DNA of 64,000 nt from Pseudomonas hormoni (GTDB lineage Bacteria > Pseudomonadota > Gammaproteobacteria > Pseudomonadales > Pseudomonadaceae): assembly GCF_018502625.1 (NCBI RefSeq), contig NZ_CP075566.1:1183001-1247000 (forward strand), in the 5' to 3' direction. The notes under the pieces were generated by a model. The model saw only the letters and a program-made list of their open reading frames with translations. It ran no database searches and had not been told where the DNA came from. How positions within the stretch are numbered: position 1 is the stretch's first letter; each line of letters starts with the position of its first letter. Position numbers and translations under genes: made by a program. Below, one piece after another: positions 34,304 to 43,470 of the stretch.

Positions 34304-34395
34304 TGTAGGAGCGAGGCTTGCCCGCGAAGGCGTTCTGTCAATCGACACTGATGTTGACTGACAGAACGCCTTCGCGGGCAAGCCTCGCTCCTACA
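34304..34395. repeat. REPIN, GTAGGAGC class
   Basis: TGTAGGAGCGAGGCTTGCCC mirrors GGGCAAGCCTCGCTCCTACA, and inner arms GAAGGCGTTCTGTCA / TGACAGAACGCCTTC pair perfectly. It lies between convergent genes and is the first REPIN after the 20 kb gap. Confidence 0.95.
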
Positions 34396-34421
34396 TTTGC
34401 TTTGCGTATGACTGGGCCGTA

Positions 34422-35168
34422 TCAGGCGCCAAAACCACCATCGATGGTCAGGCTCGCCCCAGTGATATAGCCCGCTTCCGGCCCCACAAGGTAGGCAACG
34501 AAACTGGCGATCTCTTCCGCTTTACCGTAACGACCCACCGCCATCAGCGGGATCAGGCTTTCGGCGAAGTCGCCGCTGGCCGGGTTCATATCCGTATCGA
34601 CCGGTCCCGGTTGCACGTTGTTGATGGTGATCCCGCGCGGGCCGAGGTCCCGGGACAGACCCTTGGTCAGACCGACCAGCGCCGCTTTGCTCATCGCGTA
34701 CGGGCCGCCACCGGCGAAGGGCATGCGGTCGGCGTTGGTGCTGCCGATGTTGATGATGCGACCGCCTTCGGTCATGTGTTTCGCGGCAGCCTGGGTGGCG
34801 ATGAACACGCTGCGTACGTTGATCGCCAGTGTCTGGTCGAAGTCTTCGAGTTTGAAATCTTCCAGCGGGGCAACGGCCAGCACGCCAGCGTTGTTGACCA
34901 GGATGTCCAGGCGACCGAAGGCCTTGACGGTGGCGCTCACGGCGTTGCGAATGGCCTCGGCGTCGGCACTGTCAGCCTTGATGGCCAACGCTTTGCCGCC
35001 GAGACCGGTGATGCTGTTTTGCAGTTCTTCGGCCTTGGCCGTGGAGCTGACGTAAGTGAAGGCAACGGTCGCGCCTTCAGCGGCCAGGCGTTTGACGATG
35101 GCTGCGCCGATGCCGCGAGACCCGCCTTGAATCAAAGCCACTTTGCCGCTGAGGTTCTGAGTAGTCAT
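34422..35168 (-). CDS. Short-chain dehydrogenase/reductase
   Basis: A 248-residue classical SDR oxidoreductase. The NAD(P)-binding motif GGSRGIG is at 15-21, NNAG is in ILVNNAGVLAV, and the catalytic YxxxK is YAMSKAA with the serine in INIGSTNADRM. The C-terminus GYITGASLTIDGGFGA is typical. The cofactor strand reads FTYVSSTAKAEE; there is no acidic residue at its end, so NADPH is the likelier cofactor. ATG 35168 has GGAG six bases upstream. It is divergent from a LysR regulator gene 125 bases away, which probably controls it. The substrate is unknown. Confidence 0.93.
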   Translation of the reverse strand: MTTQNLSGKVALIQGGSRGIGAAIVKRLAAEGATVAFTYVSSTAKAEELQNSITGLGGKALAIKADSADAEAIRNAVSATVKAFGRLDILVNNAGVLAVAPLEDFKLEDFDQTLAINVRSVFIATQAAAKHMTEGGRIINIGSTNADRMPFAGGGPYAMSKAALVGLTKGLSRDLGPRGITINNVQPGPVDTDMNPASGDFAESLIPLMAVGRYGKAEEIASFVAYLVGPEAGYITGASLTIDGGFGA

Positions 35169-35293
35169 GTCGATCTCCAAAGTCCCGAGGCGAGATGTCT
35201 CGGTTGATGGAGCCTAGTATCGATTCCCGATTACACGCTGAGTAGCCGGTAATTGCGATAGTCTGTGTAAACCAGAAGTTTATAGTGGCGCCT

Positions 35294-36217
35294 ATGGAAA
35301 CCTTCAGCAGTATCGAATGCTTCGTGCGCAGTGCCGAAGTCGGCAGCTTTGCCGAAGCCGCACGGCGACTGAGCCTGACACCCGCAGCGGTGGGCAAGAG
35401 TGTGGCAAAACTTGAAGCGCACCTCGGTGTGCGGCTGTTTCAGCGCAGCACCCGCAGCCTGACGTTGACCGAGGCCGGTCAGCTGTTTCTCGGCGAAGTC
35501 AGCTCCAGCCTGCTCACGATCCAGAATGCGGTGGCTAACCTCGCCAGCGCCGAAGGACGCCCGGCCGGTACGCTGAAAGTCAGCATGGGCACGGTGTTCG
35601 GACGATTGTATGTCGTGCCGTTGCTGGGTGAGTTTCTGCGGCGGTTTCCGGCAATCAACCCGAATTGGCATTTCGATAACCGACAGGTCGATCTGATCGC
35701 TCAGGGATTCGATGCCGCGATAGGTGGGGGATTCGAACTGCCGCAAGGCGTCGTGGCGCGCAAGCTGACGCCGGCCCATCGGGTGTTGGTGGCTTCAGCC
35801 GACTATCTGGCGGGGCGTGAGGCGATCGTTGAACCCGATGATCTCAAACATCACGATGGCATCCTCATTCGGTCGCCGCAGACGGGTCGCGTGCGTTCCT
35901 GGCAGTTGACCAGTCGCACTCAGCAACACAGTCCTCTGACGCTCAAGGCGCGGATGACCATGAGCGATTCGGAAGCGGCCTGTGCGACCGCGACTCAGGG
36001 GTTGGGTATTGCGCTGGTGAGCATGCCGTTTGCTGCGGGGTATCTGGAGGCGGGGACGTTGCAACGGGTGTTGCCCGATTGGTACGTCGACGATGGCAAC
36101 ATTTCCATTTACTACGCTGAACACAAATTGTTGCCGGGGAAGACCCGGGCGTTTGTGGATTTCATTATTGAGCAGTTTGCGGAGCAGGGGTTGGGGCGGC
36201 GGTTTAGTGCGGTTTGA
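35294..36217 (+). CDS. LysR-family transcriptional regulator
   Basis: A 307-residue DNA-binding regulator with a N-terminal winged helix-turn-helix (SFAEAARRLSLTPAAVGKSVAKLEAHLGVRLFQRSTRSLTLTEAG read across residues 15-60) and a C-terminal effector-binding domain of the periplasmic-binding type. It is closest in style to the large CrgA-like group that is often divergent from oxidoreductase genes. The gene faces away from the SDR gene, and both promoters and any LysR site must lie in 35169-35293; I could not choose a clear T-N11-A box. A GTG nine bases upstream is a possible alternative start. Confidence 0.93.
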   Translation: METFSSIECFVRSAEVGSFAEAARRLSLTPAAVGKSVAKLEAHLGVRLFQRSTRSLTLTEAGQLFLGEVSSSLLTIQNAVANLASAEGRPAGTLKVSMGTVFGRLYVVPLLGEFLRRFPAINPNWHFDNRQVDLIAQGFDAAIGGGFELPQGVVARKLTPAHRVLVASADYLAGREAIVEPDDLKHHDGILIRSPQTGRVRSWQLTSRTQQHSPLTLKARMTMSDSEAACATATQGLGIALVSMPFAAGYLEAGTLQRVLPDWYVDDGNISIYYAEHKLLPGKTRAFVDFIIEQFAEQGLGRRFSAV

Positions 36218-36243
36218 GTCTGGCTTTGGACCGAGGTGCTGCC

Positions 36244-36317
36244 ATCGCGAGCAGGCTCGCTCCCACAAGGGATTTGTGAACGACATAGATCCCTGTGGGA
36301 GCGAGCCTGCTCGCGAT
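36244..36317. repeat. REPIN, GTGGGAGC class
   Basis: ATCGCGAGCAGGCTCGCTCC mirrors GGAGCGAGCCTGCTCGCGAT in a 74-base element, with AAGGGAT/ATCCCT pairing inside. It lies between convergent genes. Confidence 0.93.
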
Positions 36318-36332
36318 GAACGATAACGCGGT

Positions 36333-37061
36333 CTACCTGCCAAACCGCCCCGGCCAACCGACTATGTTCTTCGGTCTCGGCGTCGCATAAGTGCGCACCT
36401 TCGACGTCGACAACCCCAACCGCACCAGCGATTCGGCAATGGTCACCGCCGCCGTCACACCATCCACCACCGGAACCCCGGTGCGCCGGCGAATCTGTTC
36501 ATCCAGCCCGGCCATTCCGCCGCAGCCGAGGCAAATCACCTCGGCCTTGTCCTCAAGCACAGCCCGTTCAGCCTGACGAACAATCGCTTCCAGCGCCCGC
36601 TGCGGATCGGATTCCAGCTCCAGCACCGCCAGGCCACTGGCCCGCACCGACGCACAGCGGTCCCAGAGCCCGGACAATTTCAGGCGGTCTTCGATCAGCG
36701 GCACCGTCCGGTCCAGCGTAGTGACCACCGAATAGGCATGACCGAGGAACATCGCCGTGCTCGCCGCCGCATCGGTGATGTCCACCACCGGCACGTTGAG
36801 CAACTCCTGCAACCCTTCGCGACCGTGCTCGCCATAACCGGCCTGGATCACTGCATCGAAAGGCTGGTCGTAGGACATCACCCGGTCCATCACGGCGATG
36901 GCGGCCAGGTAGCTTTCGAAATTGCCTTCGATGGAGTCGGCGCCGAAATGCGGCGTCAGGCCGATGATTTCGGTGCCTGGCGCGGCCACGGCTTGAGCCG
37001 AACGCGCAATGGCCTGGGTGATGGATTCAGTGGTGTTGACGTTGACCACGAGAATTCGCAT
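36333..37061 (-). CDS. Asp/Glu/hydantoin racemase-family protein lacking one catalytic cysteine
   Basis: A 242-residue protein of the hydantoin/allantoin racemase family, starting MRILVVNVNTTESITQAI. In active racemases two cysteines, near residues 76 and 181, take protons on either face of the substrate. Here the second is kept (Cys180 in VICLGCGGMAGL), but the first position reads VIQAGYGEHGREG, with Gly75 where ACF would be expected. It may therefore be a decarboxylase, isomerase or other one-base enzyme rather than a racemase. The gene follows an NCS1 transporter gene on the same strand (56-base gap), which suggests use of a hydantoin-, allantoin- or purine-related compound. Confidence 0.88.
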   Translation of the reverse strand: MRILVVNVNTTESITQAIARSAQAVAAPGTEIIGLTPHFGADSIEGNFESYLAAIAVMDRVMSYDQPFDAVIQAGYGEHGREGLQELLNVPVVDITDAAASTAMFLGHAYSVVTTLDRTVPLIEDRLKLSGLWDRCASVRASGLAVLELESDPQRALEAIVRQAERAVLEDKAEVICLGCGGMAGLDEQIRRRTGVPVVDGVTAAVTIAESLVRLGLSTSKVRTYATPRPKNIVGWPGRFGR

Positions 37062-37117
37062 GGGAAGTCCTTATAGCGGGTGGTTCTGCGGCCCGACGGT
37101 GCCGGGCCGTCATGGGG

Positions 37118-38653
37118 TTAATGGCTGACGTTGTCGACCGCGATGGCTTCACCGCTGACGTCCGCGTAGTGGGGCTGCCGCTTGGCGATGATCAGGTAAA
37201 GCATCCCGGCAATGCCGGCGCCAATCAGCCAGGAGAAGGGCGATACGAGGTGGAAACCCGGCACCAGCGCCAGGACGATGGCGATCAGCGCTGCAGGAAT
37301 GAACGCCGCCACCGCACGTAAGTTGACGCCACGGCTGTAGTAATAAGCGCCATCGGGATCCTCGCTGTACAACTGCGGCACGTTGACCTGACCTTTTCGC
37401 ACAAGCCAGTAGTCGACCATGATCACGCCATACAACGGGCCGAGCAGGGCGCCGAGGCCGGACAGGAAATACACGATCACCAACGGGCTGTTGTAGAGGT
37501 TCCACGGCAGGATCAGCACCGCAATGGTCGCGCTGATCAGCCCGGCGCGGCGGAAGGTCAGGTATTTCGGCGCCAGGTTGCTGAGCACGAAGGCCGGGGC
37601 GACGAAGTTGGCCATGATGTTCACCGCCACGGTGACGATCAGGAACGCCAGGCACCCAAGTACCAGAAAGAAGGTGTTGGGTATCGACGCGATGATTTCC
37701 GTCGGACTTTCGATGATCCGGCCGTTGATCTGAAATTGCGCACCGCACAGCAGGACGGTGATGCCGGCGAACACCAGAATGTTCACCGGCAGGCCCCAGA
37801 AATTTCCGACCTTGATCGTCTTGCGGCACGGCGAAGAGCGGGCGAAGTCGCAGAAGTTGAGGATCAGCGTGCCGTAGATCGCCAGCCACAACGCACCACC
37901 GGCGAAGATGTTGCGCCACATCTCGCCGCCGGTCAGCGGCTCGCGGATTGACCAGGCGATGGTCGTGTTGGCCTGAAAGTACATCCAGGCGGCGAGGGCC
38001 GCGACGGTCAACAGAATCACCGGTCCGGCAAAGGCCTCGTAGCGCCGCACCATTTCCATGCCGTAGGCGAGGATCGCCAGTTGCACCAGCCAGATGGCGA
38101 CGAAACACACCCAGCCCAGGCTCGATAAACCGAGGATCGAATTGTGGTCGTAATCGGCGAAACCCGGATGTACCGCCGTCAGCAGCACGCGAAACACAAT
38201 CGAGGCGAGGTACGTCTGAATACCGAACCAGGCGATGGCGATAACGGCGCGGATCAATGCAGGAATTTGCGCCCCGTGGATACCGAAACTGATCCGGCTG
38301 ATGACCGGAAACGGCACCCCGGTTTTCTGGCCCATGTAGCCGGACAAGTTCATGAAGCAGTACACCAGCGCTGCACCGATCCCGAGCGACAGCAGAATCT
38401 GCCAGCCGCCCAGACCCAACGCATACAAGCCGATGGCGAAGGAGTAGTTGGCGATATTGTGAACGTCGTTGGTCCACAGGGCGAAAATGCTGTAGCGGCC
38501 CCAGCGCCGGCCTTCGGCTTTCGTCGGCGCCAGGTCTTTGTTGTGCAGGCGCGGGCTGAGCACCACGGGTTCTGGAAAGGTTTGATCGTTAGCAGTGGGT
38601 GGAAAGGAGGGCAGATCCAGCGCGATGTTGTTATTAGGGAGGCTAGTACGCAT
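37118..38653 (-). CDS. NCS1-family nucleobase/hydantoin:cation symporter
   Basis: A 511-residue inner-membrane transporter with about 12 membrane helices. Family marks are NKDLAPTKAEGRRWGRYSIF before the first helix, WTNDVHNIANYSFAIGL in helix one, GVPFPVISRISFGIHGAQIP in the middle and GVIMVDYWLVRKGQVNVPQL near the end. NCS1 proteins take up cytosine, uracil, allantoin or hydantoins with Na+ or H+. ATG 38653 has GGAG upstream; 28 further codons in frame look non-coding. It is the first gene of a two-gene operon with the racemase-like gene. The partner gene favours an allantoin/hydantoin-type substrate. Confidence 0.93.
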   Translation of the reverse strand: MRTSLPNNNIALDLPSFPPTANDQTFPEPVVLSPRLHNKDLAPTKAEGRRWGRYSIFALWTNDVHNIANYSFAIGLYALGLGGWQILLSLGIGAALVYCFMNLSGYMGQKTGVPFPVISRISFGIHGAQIPALIRAVIAIAWFGIQTYLASIVFRVLLTAVHPGFADYDHNSILGLSSLGWVCFVAIWLVQLAILAYGMEMVRRYEAFAGPVILLTVAALAAWMYFQANTTIAWSIREPLTGGEMWRNIFAGGALWLAIYGTLILNFCDFARSSPCRKTIKVGNFWGLPVNILVFAGITVLLCGAQFQINGRIIESPTEIIASIPNTFFLVLGCLAFLIVTVAVNIMANFVAPAFVLSNLAPKYLTFRRAGLISATIAVLILPWNLYNSPLVIVYFLSGLGALLGPLYGVIMVDYWLVRKGQVNVPQLYSEDPDGAYYYSRGVNLRAVAAFIPAALIAIVLALVPGFHLVSPFSWLIGAGIAGMLYLIIAKRQPHYADVSGEAIAVDNVSH

Positions 38654-39108
38654 TCCGGCAGGCTCCGAGCTTGGCGTCGCGATGACTGTGCATGAGCGTG
38701 GGCTCGACAAATCTTCGTCGCGGGCAACAAGCATCATTGGTTACGGGGCATCTGCAGCCTGTACGGGATAGGGCGCTTCAGGCTTGCGGATCCAAAGTGT
38801 GTGTATGTTTTGATGTGATTGTATACAAAACATGCATGCACTTAAGCCAGATCCATGCCAGCCAGAGGTCTATGATTTTCGCTGCTAATTTCGTTTTGTT
38901 ATTGATATTGGATAAGTGATTGAAATTAAGGCGATATAAATTGGCCGGGTGAACAGGTATTTATTTTCCAGCGGGATTCGCGAGGAAGGTCTACGGAGGA
39001 ATGCAGGAAGGGCGGATGTAACCATTTGGGGCGCTGAAACAAAAAATGCACACATAAATGGCACCGATGGTGACATTCGTGTGTACACATTTATAAAGCC
39101 AGTCACGC
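38654..39108. other. AT-rich upstream region of the NCS1 operon
   Basis: No gene is supported here. The part 38790-39100 is AT-rich compared with the chromosome. It holds the palindrome TTGTATACAA at 38819 and TGTGTACACA at 39080, both of the form bound by FCD-type GntR regulators. The promoter of the NCS1 operon must be in this stretch. Confidence 0.5.
38819..38828. promoter_or_regulatory. Palindrome TTGTATACAA, candidate GntR operator
   Basis: A perfect 10-base palindrome about 165 bases before the NCS1 gene start. FCD-subgroup GntR regulators often bind TNGTNTACNA-like palindromes. No such regulator is encoded next to it in this window. Confidence 0.4.
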
Positions 39109-39204
39109 CCTGTAGGAGCCGAGCTTGCTCGCGATAGCGTACTGACATTCAACATCTATTTTGACTGTTCGAACGCTATCGCGAGCAAGCTCGGCTCCTA
39201 CAGG
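39109..39204. repeat. REPIN, GTAGGAGC class
   Basis: CCTGTAGGAGCCGAGCTTGC mirrors GCAAGCTCGGCTCCTACAGG; inner CGCGATAGCGT / ACGCTATCGCG also pair. It sits just past the cysH stop codon. Confidence 0.93.
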
Positions 39205-39222
39205 GAGTTGCACAGGCAGAGG

Positions 39223-39963
39223 TTACGCCTTGGACTTGCTGATGATGTTACCGGCATGCAACCCGCATTCTTTCTGCGTCGCCTCTTCCCACCACCAGCG
39301 GCCTTCACGCTCGTGCTGGTTCGGCAGCACCGGACGGGTGCACGGTTCGCAGCCGATGCTGATGAAGCCGCGCTCATGCAGGCTGTTGTACGGCAGCTCA
39401 AGCATGCGGATGTAACCCCAGATCTCTTCGCTGGTCATTTGCGCCAGTGGGTTGAATTTGTACAGGGTGCGTTCCGGAGTGGAGAAAGCAGTGTCGATTT
39501 CCAGCACCGCGACGGCGCTGCGGGTGCCAGGGCTCTGGTCCCGACGCTGGCCGGTAGCCCAAGCCGTCACGCTAGAGAGTTTGCGACGCAGCGGCTCGAT
39601 CTTGCGGATGCCGCAGCACTCGCCATGGCCGTCCTTGTAGAAGCTGAACAGGCCTTTTTCCTTCACGAACGGTTCAAGTTTCGTGTAGTCCGGCGACACC
39701 AGTTCGATCTCGATCTTGTAGTGCTCGCGCACCTGATCGATGAAACGGTAAGTCTCGGGATGCAGGCGGCCTGTGTCGAGGCTGAACACTTTGACGTTCT
39801 TGTTCAGCTTCCAGGCCATGTCCACCAGCACCACATCCTCGGCGCCGCTGAAAGATATCCACAGGTCATCGCCGAACTCGGCAAACGCGAGTTTCAGGAT
39901 GTCCTGGGCGGATTTGTTGGCATAGGTCGTGGCGAGTTCCACGACATCGAACGATGGGCTCAT
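39223..39963 (-). CDS. cysH: Adenylyl-sulfate (APS) reductase, thioredoxin-dependent
   Basis: A 246-residue cytosolic enzyme of sulfate assimilation that reduces APS to sulfite. The PP-loop-like [14 protein letters not shown] is near 38-50, and [15 protein letters not shown] follows. Four cysteines for a 4Fe-4S cluster are present (Cys116-Cys117 in ECCGIRK; Cys205 and Cys208 in GCEPC), which marks APS rather than PAPS reductases. The catalytic Cys233 is in KECGLH near the C-terminus. AGGAAG lies before the ATG. It stands alone, divergent from thrH, as in other pseudomonads. It is not linked to the APS-kinase-like gene at 18891. Confidence 0.95.
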   Translation of the reverse strand: MSPSFDVVELATTYANKSAQDILKLAFAEFGDDLWISFSGAEDVVLVDMAWKLNKNVKVFSLDTGRLHPETYRFIDQVREHYKIEIELVSPDYTKLEPFVKEKGLFSFYKDGHGECCGIRKIEPLRRKLSSVTAWATGQRRDQSPGTRSAVAVLEIDTAFSTPERTLYKFNPLAQMTSEEIWGYIRMLELPYNSLHERGFISIGCEPCTRPVLPNQHEREGRWWWEEATQKECGLHAGNIISKSKA

Positions 39964-40136
39964 CAGGGCGGCTTCCTACAGGTCGGTGGCGCTGGGCGCT
40001 CTATATGGGTCTGATGGTAACAAAATCCTGCAGAGACTGGCGCGCCCTCTGCGTTGCGCAGGCCGGCCCGAGTCGCTAGAGTTCGGCAGTCCTTTTGCTC
40101 GCTCGACTCAATAATCAATACAAATGGGAGTGTCTT

Positions 40137-40754
40137 GTGGAAATTGCCTGTCTGGATCTGGAAGGTGTGCTGGTCCCGGAAATCTGGATCGCGTTCGCCG
40201 AAAAAACCGGGATCGAATCCCTCAGGGCCACCACCCGGGACATTCCCGACTACGACGTGCTGATGAAGCAGCGCCTGCGGATCCTTGATGAGCATGGCTT
40301 GAAACTCACCGACATCCAGGAAGTGATCGCCACGCTGAAGCCACTGGACGGTGCTGTCGAGTTCGTCAACTGGCTGCGCGAGCGCTTTCAGGTGGTGATT
40401 CTGTCGGATACGTTCTACGAGTTTTCGCAGCCGTTGATGCGCCAACTGGGCTTCCCGACCTTGCTCTGCCATCGTCTGATTACCGACGATGCCGGGCGGG
40501 TAACGAGCTATCAGTTGCGTCAGAAAGATCCTAAGCGTCAGTCGGTTTTGGCGTTCAAGAGCCTCTACTATCGGGTGATTGCGGCTGGGGATTCGTACAA
40601 CGACACCACGATGCTGGGCGAGGCGGATGCGGGGATTCTGTTCCATGCGCCGGATAACGTGATTCGCGAGTTTCCGCAGTTCCCGGCGGTGCACACGTTT
40701 GAGGATTTGAAGCAGGAGTTCATCAAGGCTTCCAACCGCGCTTTGAGCGTGTAA
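40137..40754 (+). CDS. thrH: Phosphoserine phosphatase / homoserine phosphotransferase ThrH
   Basis: A 205-residue HAD enzyme that removes phosphate from phosphoserine and can pass it to homoserine. Motif I is ACLDLEGVLVPE (with the unusual DLEG of ThrH), motif II is VVILSDTFYEF, and motif IV is VIAAGDSYNDTTML. It starts with GTG at 40137; GGGAG is six bases upstream, and this start gives the family's normal length and N-terminus (MEIACLDLEG). Upstream in-frame ATG 40095 would add 14 residues with no ribosome site. Confidence 0.94.
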   Translation: MEIACLDLEGVLVPEIWIAFAEKTGIESLRATTRDIPDYDVLMKQRLRILDEHGLKLTDIQEVIATLKPLDGAVEFVNWLRERFQVVILSDTFYEFSQPLMRQLGFPTLLCHRLITDDAGRVTSYQLRQKDPKRQSVLAFKSLYYRVIAAGDSYNDTTMLGEADAGILFHAPDNVIREFPQFPAVHTFEDLKQEFIKASNRALSV

Positions 40755-40762
40755 TTACCACC

Positions 40763-40897
40763 TTGTGGCGAGGGAGCTTGCTCCCGCTCGACTGCGCAGC
40801 AGTCGTAAAGCCGGCGCATGCGTTCTACCTGAAGGTATGCGGCGTCTGGTTTTGGGGGCGCTTCGCACCCCAGCGGGAGCAAGCTCCCTCGCCACAA
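40763..40897. repeat. REPIN, GTGGCGAGGGAGC class
   Basis: TTGTGGCGAGGGAGCTTGCT mirrors AGCAAGCTCCCTCGCCACAA in 135 bases, with an inner GGGGGCGCTTCGCACCCC hairpin. It fills the space between the convergent thrH and pabB genes. Confidence 0.94.
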
Positions 40898-40900
40898 AAG

Positions 40901-42238
40901 CTACAGGTTTTGCAGGGTATCGAGCAACACCTTCACCTTGGTGATCGATTCCTGATACTCGGCCTGCCACTCCGAATCCGCAACGATCCCGCCGCCGCCC
41001 CAGCAACACACCTGCCCATCCTTCACCAGCAAGCTGCGAATCGCGATGGAGCTATCCATCTCGCCGCGCACGTCCAGATACAGCAACGAGCCGCAATACA
41101 ACCCGCGTCGGGTCGGCTCCAGCTCATCAATGATCTGCATGGCGCGAATCTTCGGGGCTCCGGTAATCGAGCCGCCCGGGAAGCTACCGGCGATCAGGTC
41201 CAACGCGTCACGGTCATCCGCCAGTTCGCCGGTTACGCTGCTCACCAGGTGATGCACGTTCGGGTAACTTTCCAGGCTGAACAACTCCGGCACCCGCACC
41301 GAGCCGATGCGGCAAGTCCGACCCAGATCGTTGCGCAACAGGTCGACGATCATCAGGTTTTCCGCGCGGTCCTTGGGGCTGGCCAACAATTCGGCGGCGT
41401 TCGCCGCATCTTCGGCGGCGGTCAGGCCGCGGGGGCGGGTGCCTTTGATCGGGCGGGTTTCAACGTGGCGTTCGCTGACTTTGACGAAGCGTTCAGGCGA
41501 CAGGCTCAGCACCGCGCCACCGTCGGGCAGGCTCTGGAAACCGGAGAAGGGCGTCGGACATGCCGCCCGTAACGCGCAGTACGCGGCCCACGGATCACCT
41601 TCGCACTCGGCGCGAAAACGCTGGGCGAAGTTGACCTGATAGCAGTCGCCCGCCTGAATGTACTGCTGAATGCGTTCCAACGCTCGGCGATATTGATCAG
41701 CGCTCAGGTCGGCCTGTATCGGCGATTTCAGTTGAAACGCCTCGACCGCTGCGACCGCGGGTTGAGTGAACAGCGTGATCAGACGCTGACGTTCGCTGTC
41801 GATCAGTGACGGGTGGAACACCAACTGACTGGTCATCCGTTGGTGATCGCTGATCAGCGCCCAGTCGTACAGTCCGAAACGCGCATCGGGCAATTGAAGA
41901 TCGTCCCGCGCCTGACTCGGCAGGCTTTCCAGATGCCGACCGAAGTCATAGCTCAGATAGCCCATCAAGCCGCCAGCGAAGGGCAGGTCCAGCGGAACAG
42001 CCGCTTCGCCGAGCTTTGTCAGATTGACGCGCAGACGCTGAAGGAAATCGCTACCACTTTCGTCAGGCAGCACCGTCAGTTGCTCGAGTGGCCAGGCACT
42101 GAGCAGGTCATAACGCCCGCGATCAGCCATTGGCCGGCCGCTGTCGAGCAGCACGGCACCGGGGGCATGACGAATCGCCGCAAAGTACTCGGCAGGGTTG
42201 GCGTGATAGGGCAGCGGGTGTACGGAACAGGTCAACAT
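40901..42238 (-). CDS. pabB: Aminodeoxychorismate synthase component I
   Basis: A 445-residue chorismate-using enzyme that makes 4-amino-4-deoxychorismate for folate synthesis, with ammonia from PabA. The N-terminal domain is followed by the chorismate-binding domain with LSLSPERFVKVSERHVETRP, IKGTRPRGLTA and GGSITGAPKIRAMQIIDELE. The lysine in PIKGTRPRG (alanine in anthranilate synthases) is the residue that forms the covalent intermediate in PabB, which separates it from TrpE. The C-terminal GGGIVADSEWQAEYQE is intact. pabA is not adjacent, which is normal here. Confidence 0.94.
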   Translation of the reverse strand: MLTCSVHPLPYHANPAEYFAAIRHAPGAVLLDSGRPMADRGRYDLLSAWPLEQLTVLPDESGSDFLQRLRVNLTKLGEAAVPLDLPFAGGLMGYLSYDFGRHLESLPSQARDDLQLPDARFGLYDWALISDHQRMTSQLVFHPSLIDSERQRLITLFTQPAVAAVEAFQLKSPIQADLSADQYRRALERIQQYIQAGDCYQVNFAQRFRAECEGDPWAAYCALRAACPTPFSGFQSLPDGGAVLSLSPERFVKVSERHVETRPIKGTRPRGLTAAEDAANAAELLASPKDRAENLMIVDLLRNDLGRTCRIGSVRVPELFSLESYPNVHHLVSSVTGELADDRDALDLIAGSFPGGSITGAPKIRAMQIIDELEPTRRGLYCGSLLYLDVRGEMDSSIAIRSLLVKDGQVCCWGGGGIVADSEWQAEYQESITKVKVLLDTLQNL

Positions 42239-42346
42239 GGGCGGGGCAGATCAGCCATCGAGGCGGGGTGGCGATTGTAGTCCCCTCGGGGAATTGCTCC
42301 TAGAGGGGATGTCGCGAAGTGACCGATTAGCAGCGGTCGCACGAAA

Positions 42347-42481
42347 CCTGTGGCGAGGGAGCTTGCTCCCGCTGGGTTGCGAAGCAGCCCCAAAACAGGC
42401 AACCCGTTATGTCAGGGAAATAAGGTAGCCTGTTTTACGACTGCTTCGCAGCCGAGCGGGAGCAAGCTCCCTCGCCACAGG
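42347..42481. repeat. REPIN, GTGGCGAGGGAGC class
   Basis: CCTGTGGCGAGGGAGCTTGC mirrors GCAAGCTCCCTCGCCACAGG in 135 bases. Inner AACAGGC/GCCTGTT and CTGCTTCGCAG arms also pair. It lies just past the RimK-like ligase stop and upstream of pabB. Confidence 0.94.
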
Positions 42482-42483
42482 GA

Positions 42484-43470
42484 TCAGCCTTCGATGGCAG
42501 GAATATGCCCGAACATCTCCTGAACAAACTCGACCCGTTCCTGCACCGTCTCGATAATCCCGCGAGCCTTCAGCTCTTCCAGCCGCGCCTCGACCGCATG
42601 GGTGCGCAACGTCAGGCCGCAATCATTGGCAATCTGGATGTTCAACCCCGGCCGGGCGTTCAGCTCCAGAATCAGCGGCCCTTTCTCCTGGTCCAGCACC
42701 ATGTCGACACCGATGTAACCCAGCCCGCACAGCTCGTAACAGCCGGCGGCGAGTTTCATGAAGCCGTCCCAGTAGGGCAGTTGCACGCCGTCCACCGCGT
42801 TGGTGGTGTCCGGGTGTTTGGTGATGATGTTGTTCAGCCAGGTACCACGCAGGGTCAGGCCGGTGGCGAGGTCGACACCGACGCCGATGGCGCCCTGGTG
42901 CAGGTTGGCCTTGCCGCCGGACTGGCGCGTCGGCAGGCGCAACATCGCCATCACCGGGTAGCCCATCAGCACGATGATGCGGATATCCGGCACGCCTTCG
43001 TAACTGATGCTTTTGAAAATCTGATCGGGTGTCACGCGATATTCAATCAGCGCACGATCCCGGTGTCCGCCCAGCGAATAGAGGCCGGTGAGGATGCTCG
43101 AGACGTGGTGCTCGATCTCCTCATGACTGATGATCTTGCCGGACACCGTGCGATAGCGCCCCTCGAAACGGTCGGCTACCACAATGATGCCGTCACCGCC
43201 GGCGCCCTGGGCTGGCTTGATCACGAAGTCGTTGCGCCCGCCGATGATCTCGTCGAGGTTGTCGATCTCTTTCTCGGTGGAAATCACGCCATACAGTTCC
43301 GGCACGTGAATGCCGGCGGCGATGGCGCGTTCCTTGGTGATGATTTTGTCATCGACGATCGGGTACAGGCTGCGCTTGTTGTACTTGAGCACGTAGTCCG
43401 CGTTGCGGCGATTGATCCCCATGATGCCCCGGGCTTCCAGGGCCTTCCAGGTCTTCCAGAAGCCGAACAT
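42484..43470 (-). CDS. RimK-like alpha-L-glutamate ligase family protein (ATP-grasp)
   Basis: A 328-residue ATP-grasp protein. Visible are NDFVIKPAQGAGGDGIIVV for nucleotide binding, then ALIEYRVTPDQIF, the NLHQGAIGVGVDLATG segment and the metal-binding GPLILELNARPGLNIQIAN. RimK-type enzymes add glutamate or other amino acids to carboxyl groups. Its ATG overlaps the stop of the 7TM gene by four bases, so the two are coupled. It is the last of three genes that are kept together in many gamma-proteobacteria. The substrate is not known; an envelope or osmotic role is only a guess from the membrane partner. Confidence 0.92.
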   Translation of the reverse strand: MFGFWKTWKALEARGIMGINRRNADYVLKYNKRSLYPIVDDKIITKERAIAAGIHVPELYGVISTEKEIDNLDEIIGGRNDFVIKPAQGAGGDGIIVVADRFEGRYRTVSGKIISHEEIEHHVSSILTGLYSLGGHRDRALIEYRVTPDQIFKSISYEGVPDIRIIVLMGYPVMAMLRLPTRQSGGKANLHQGAIGVGVDLATGLTLRGTWLNNIITKHPDTTNAVDGVQLPYWDGFMKLAAGCYELCGLGYIGVDMVLDQEKGPLILELNARPGLNIQIANDCGLTLRTHAVEARLEELKARGIIETVQERVEFVQEMFGHIPAIEG

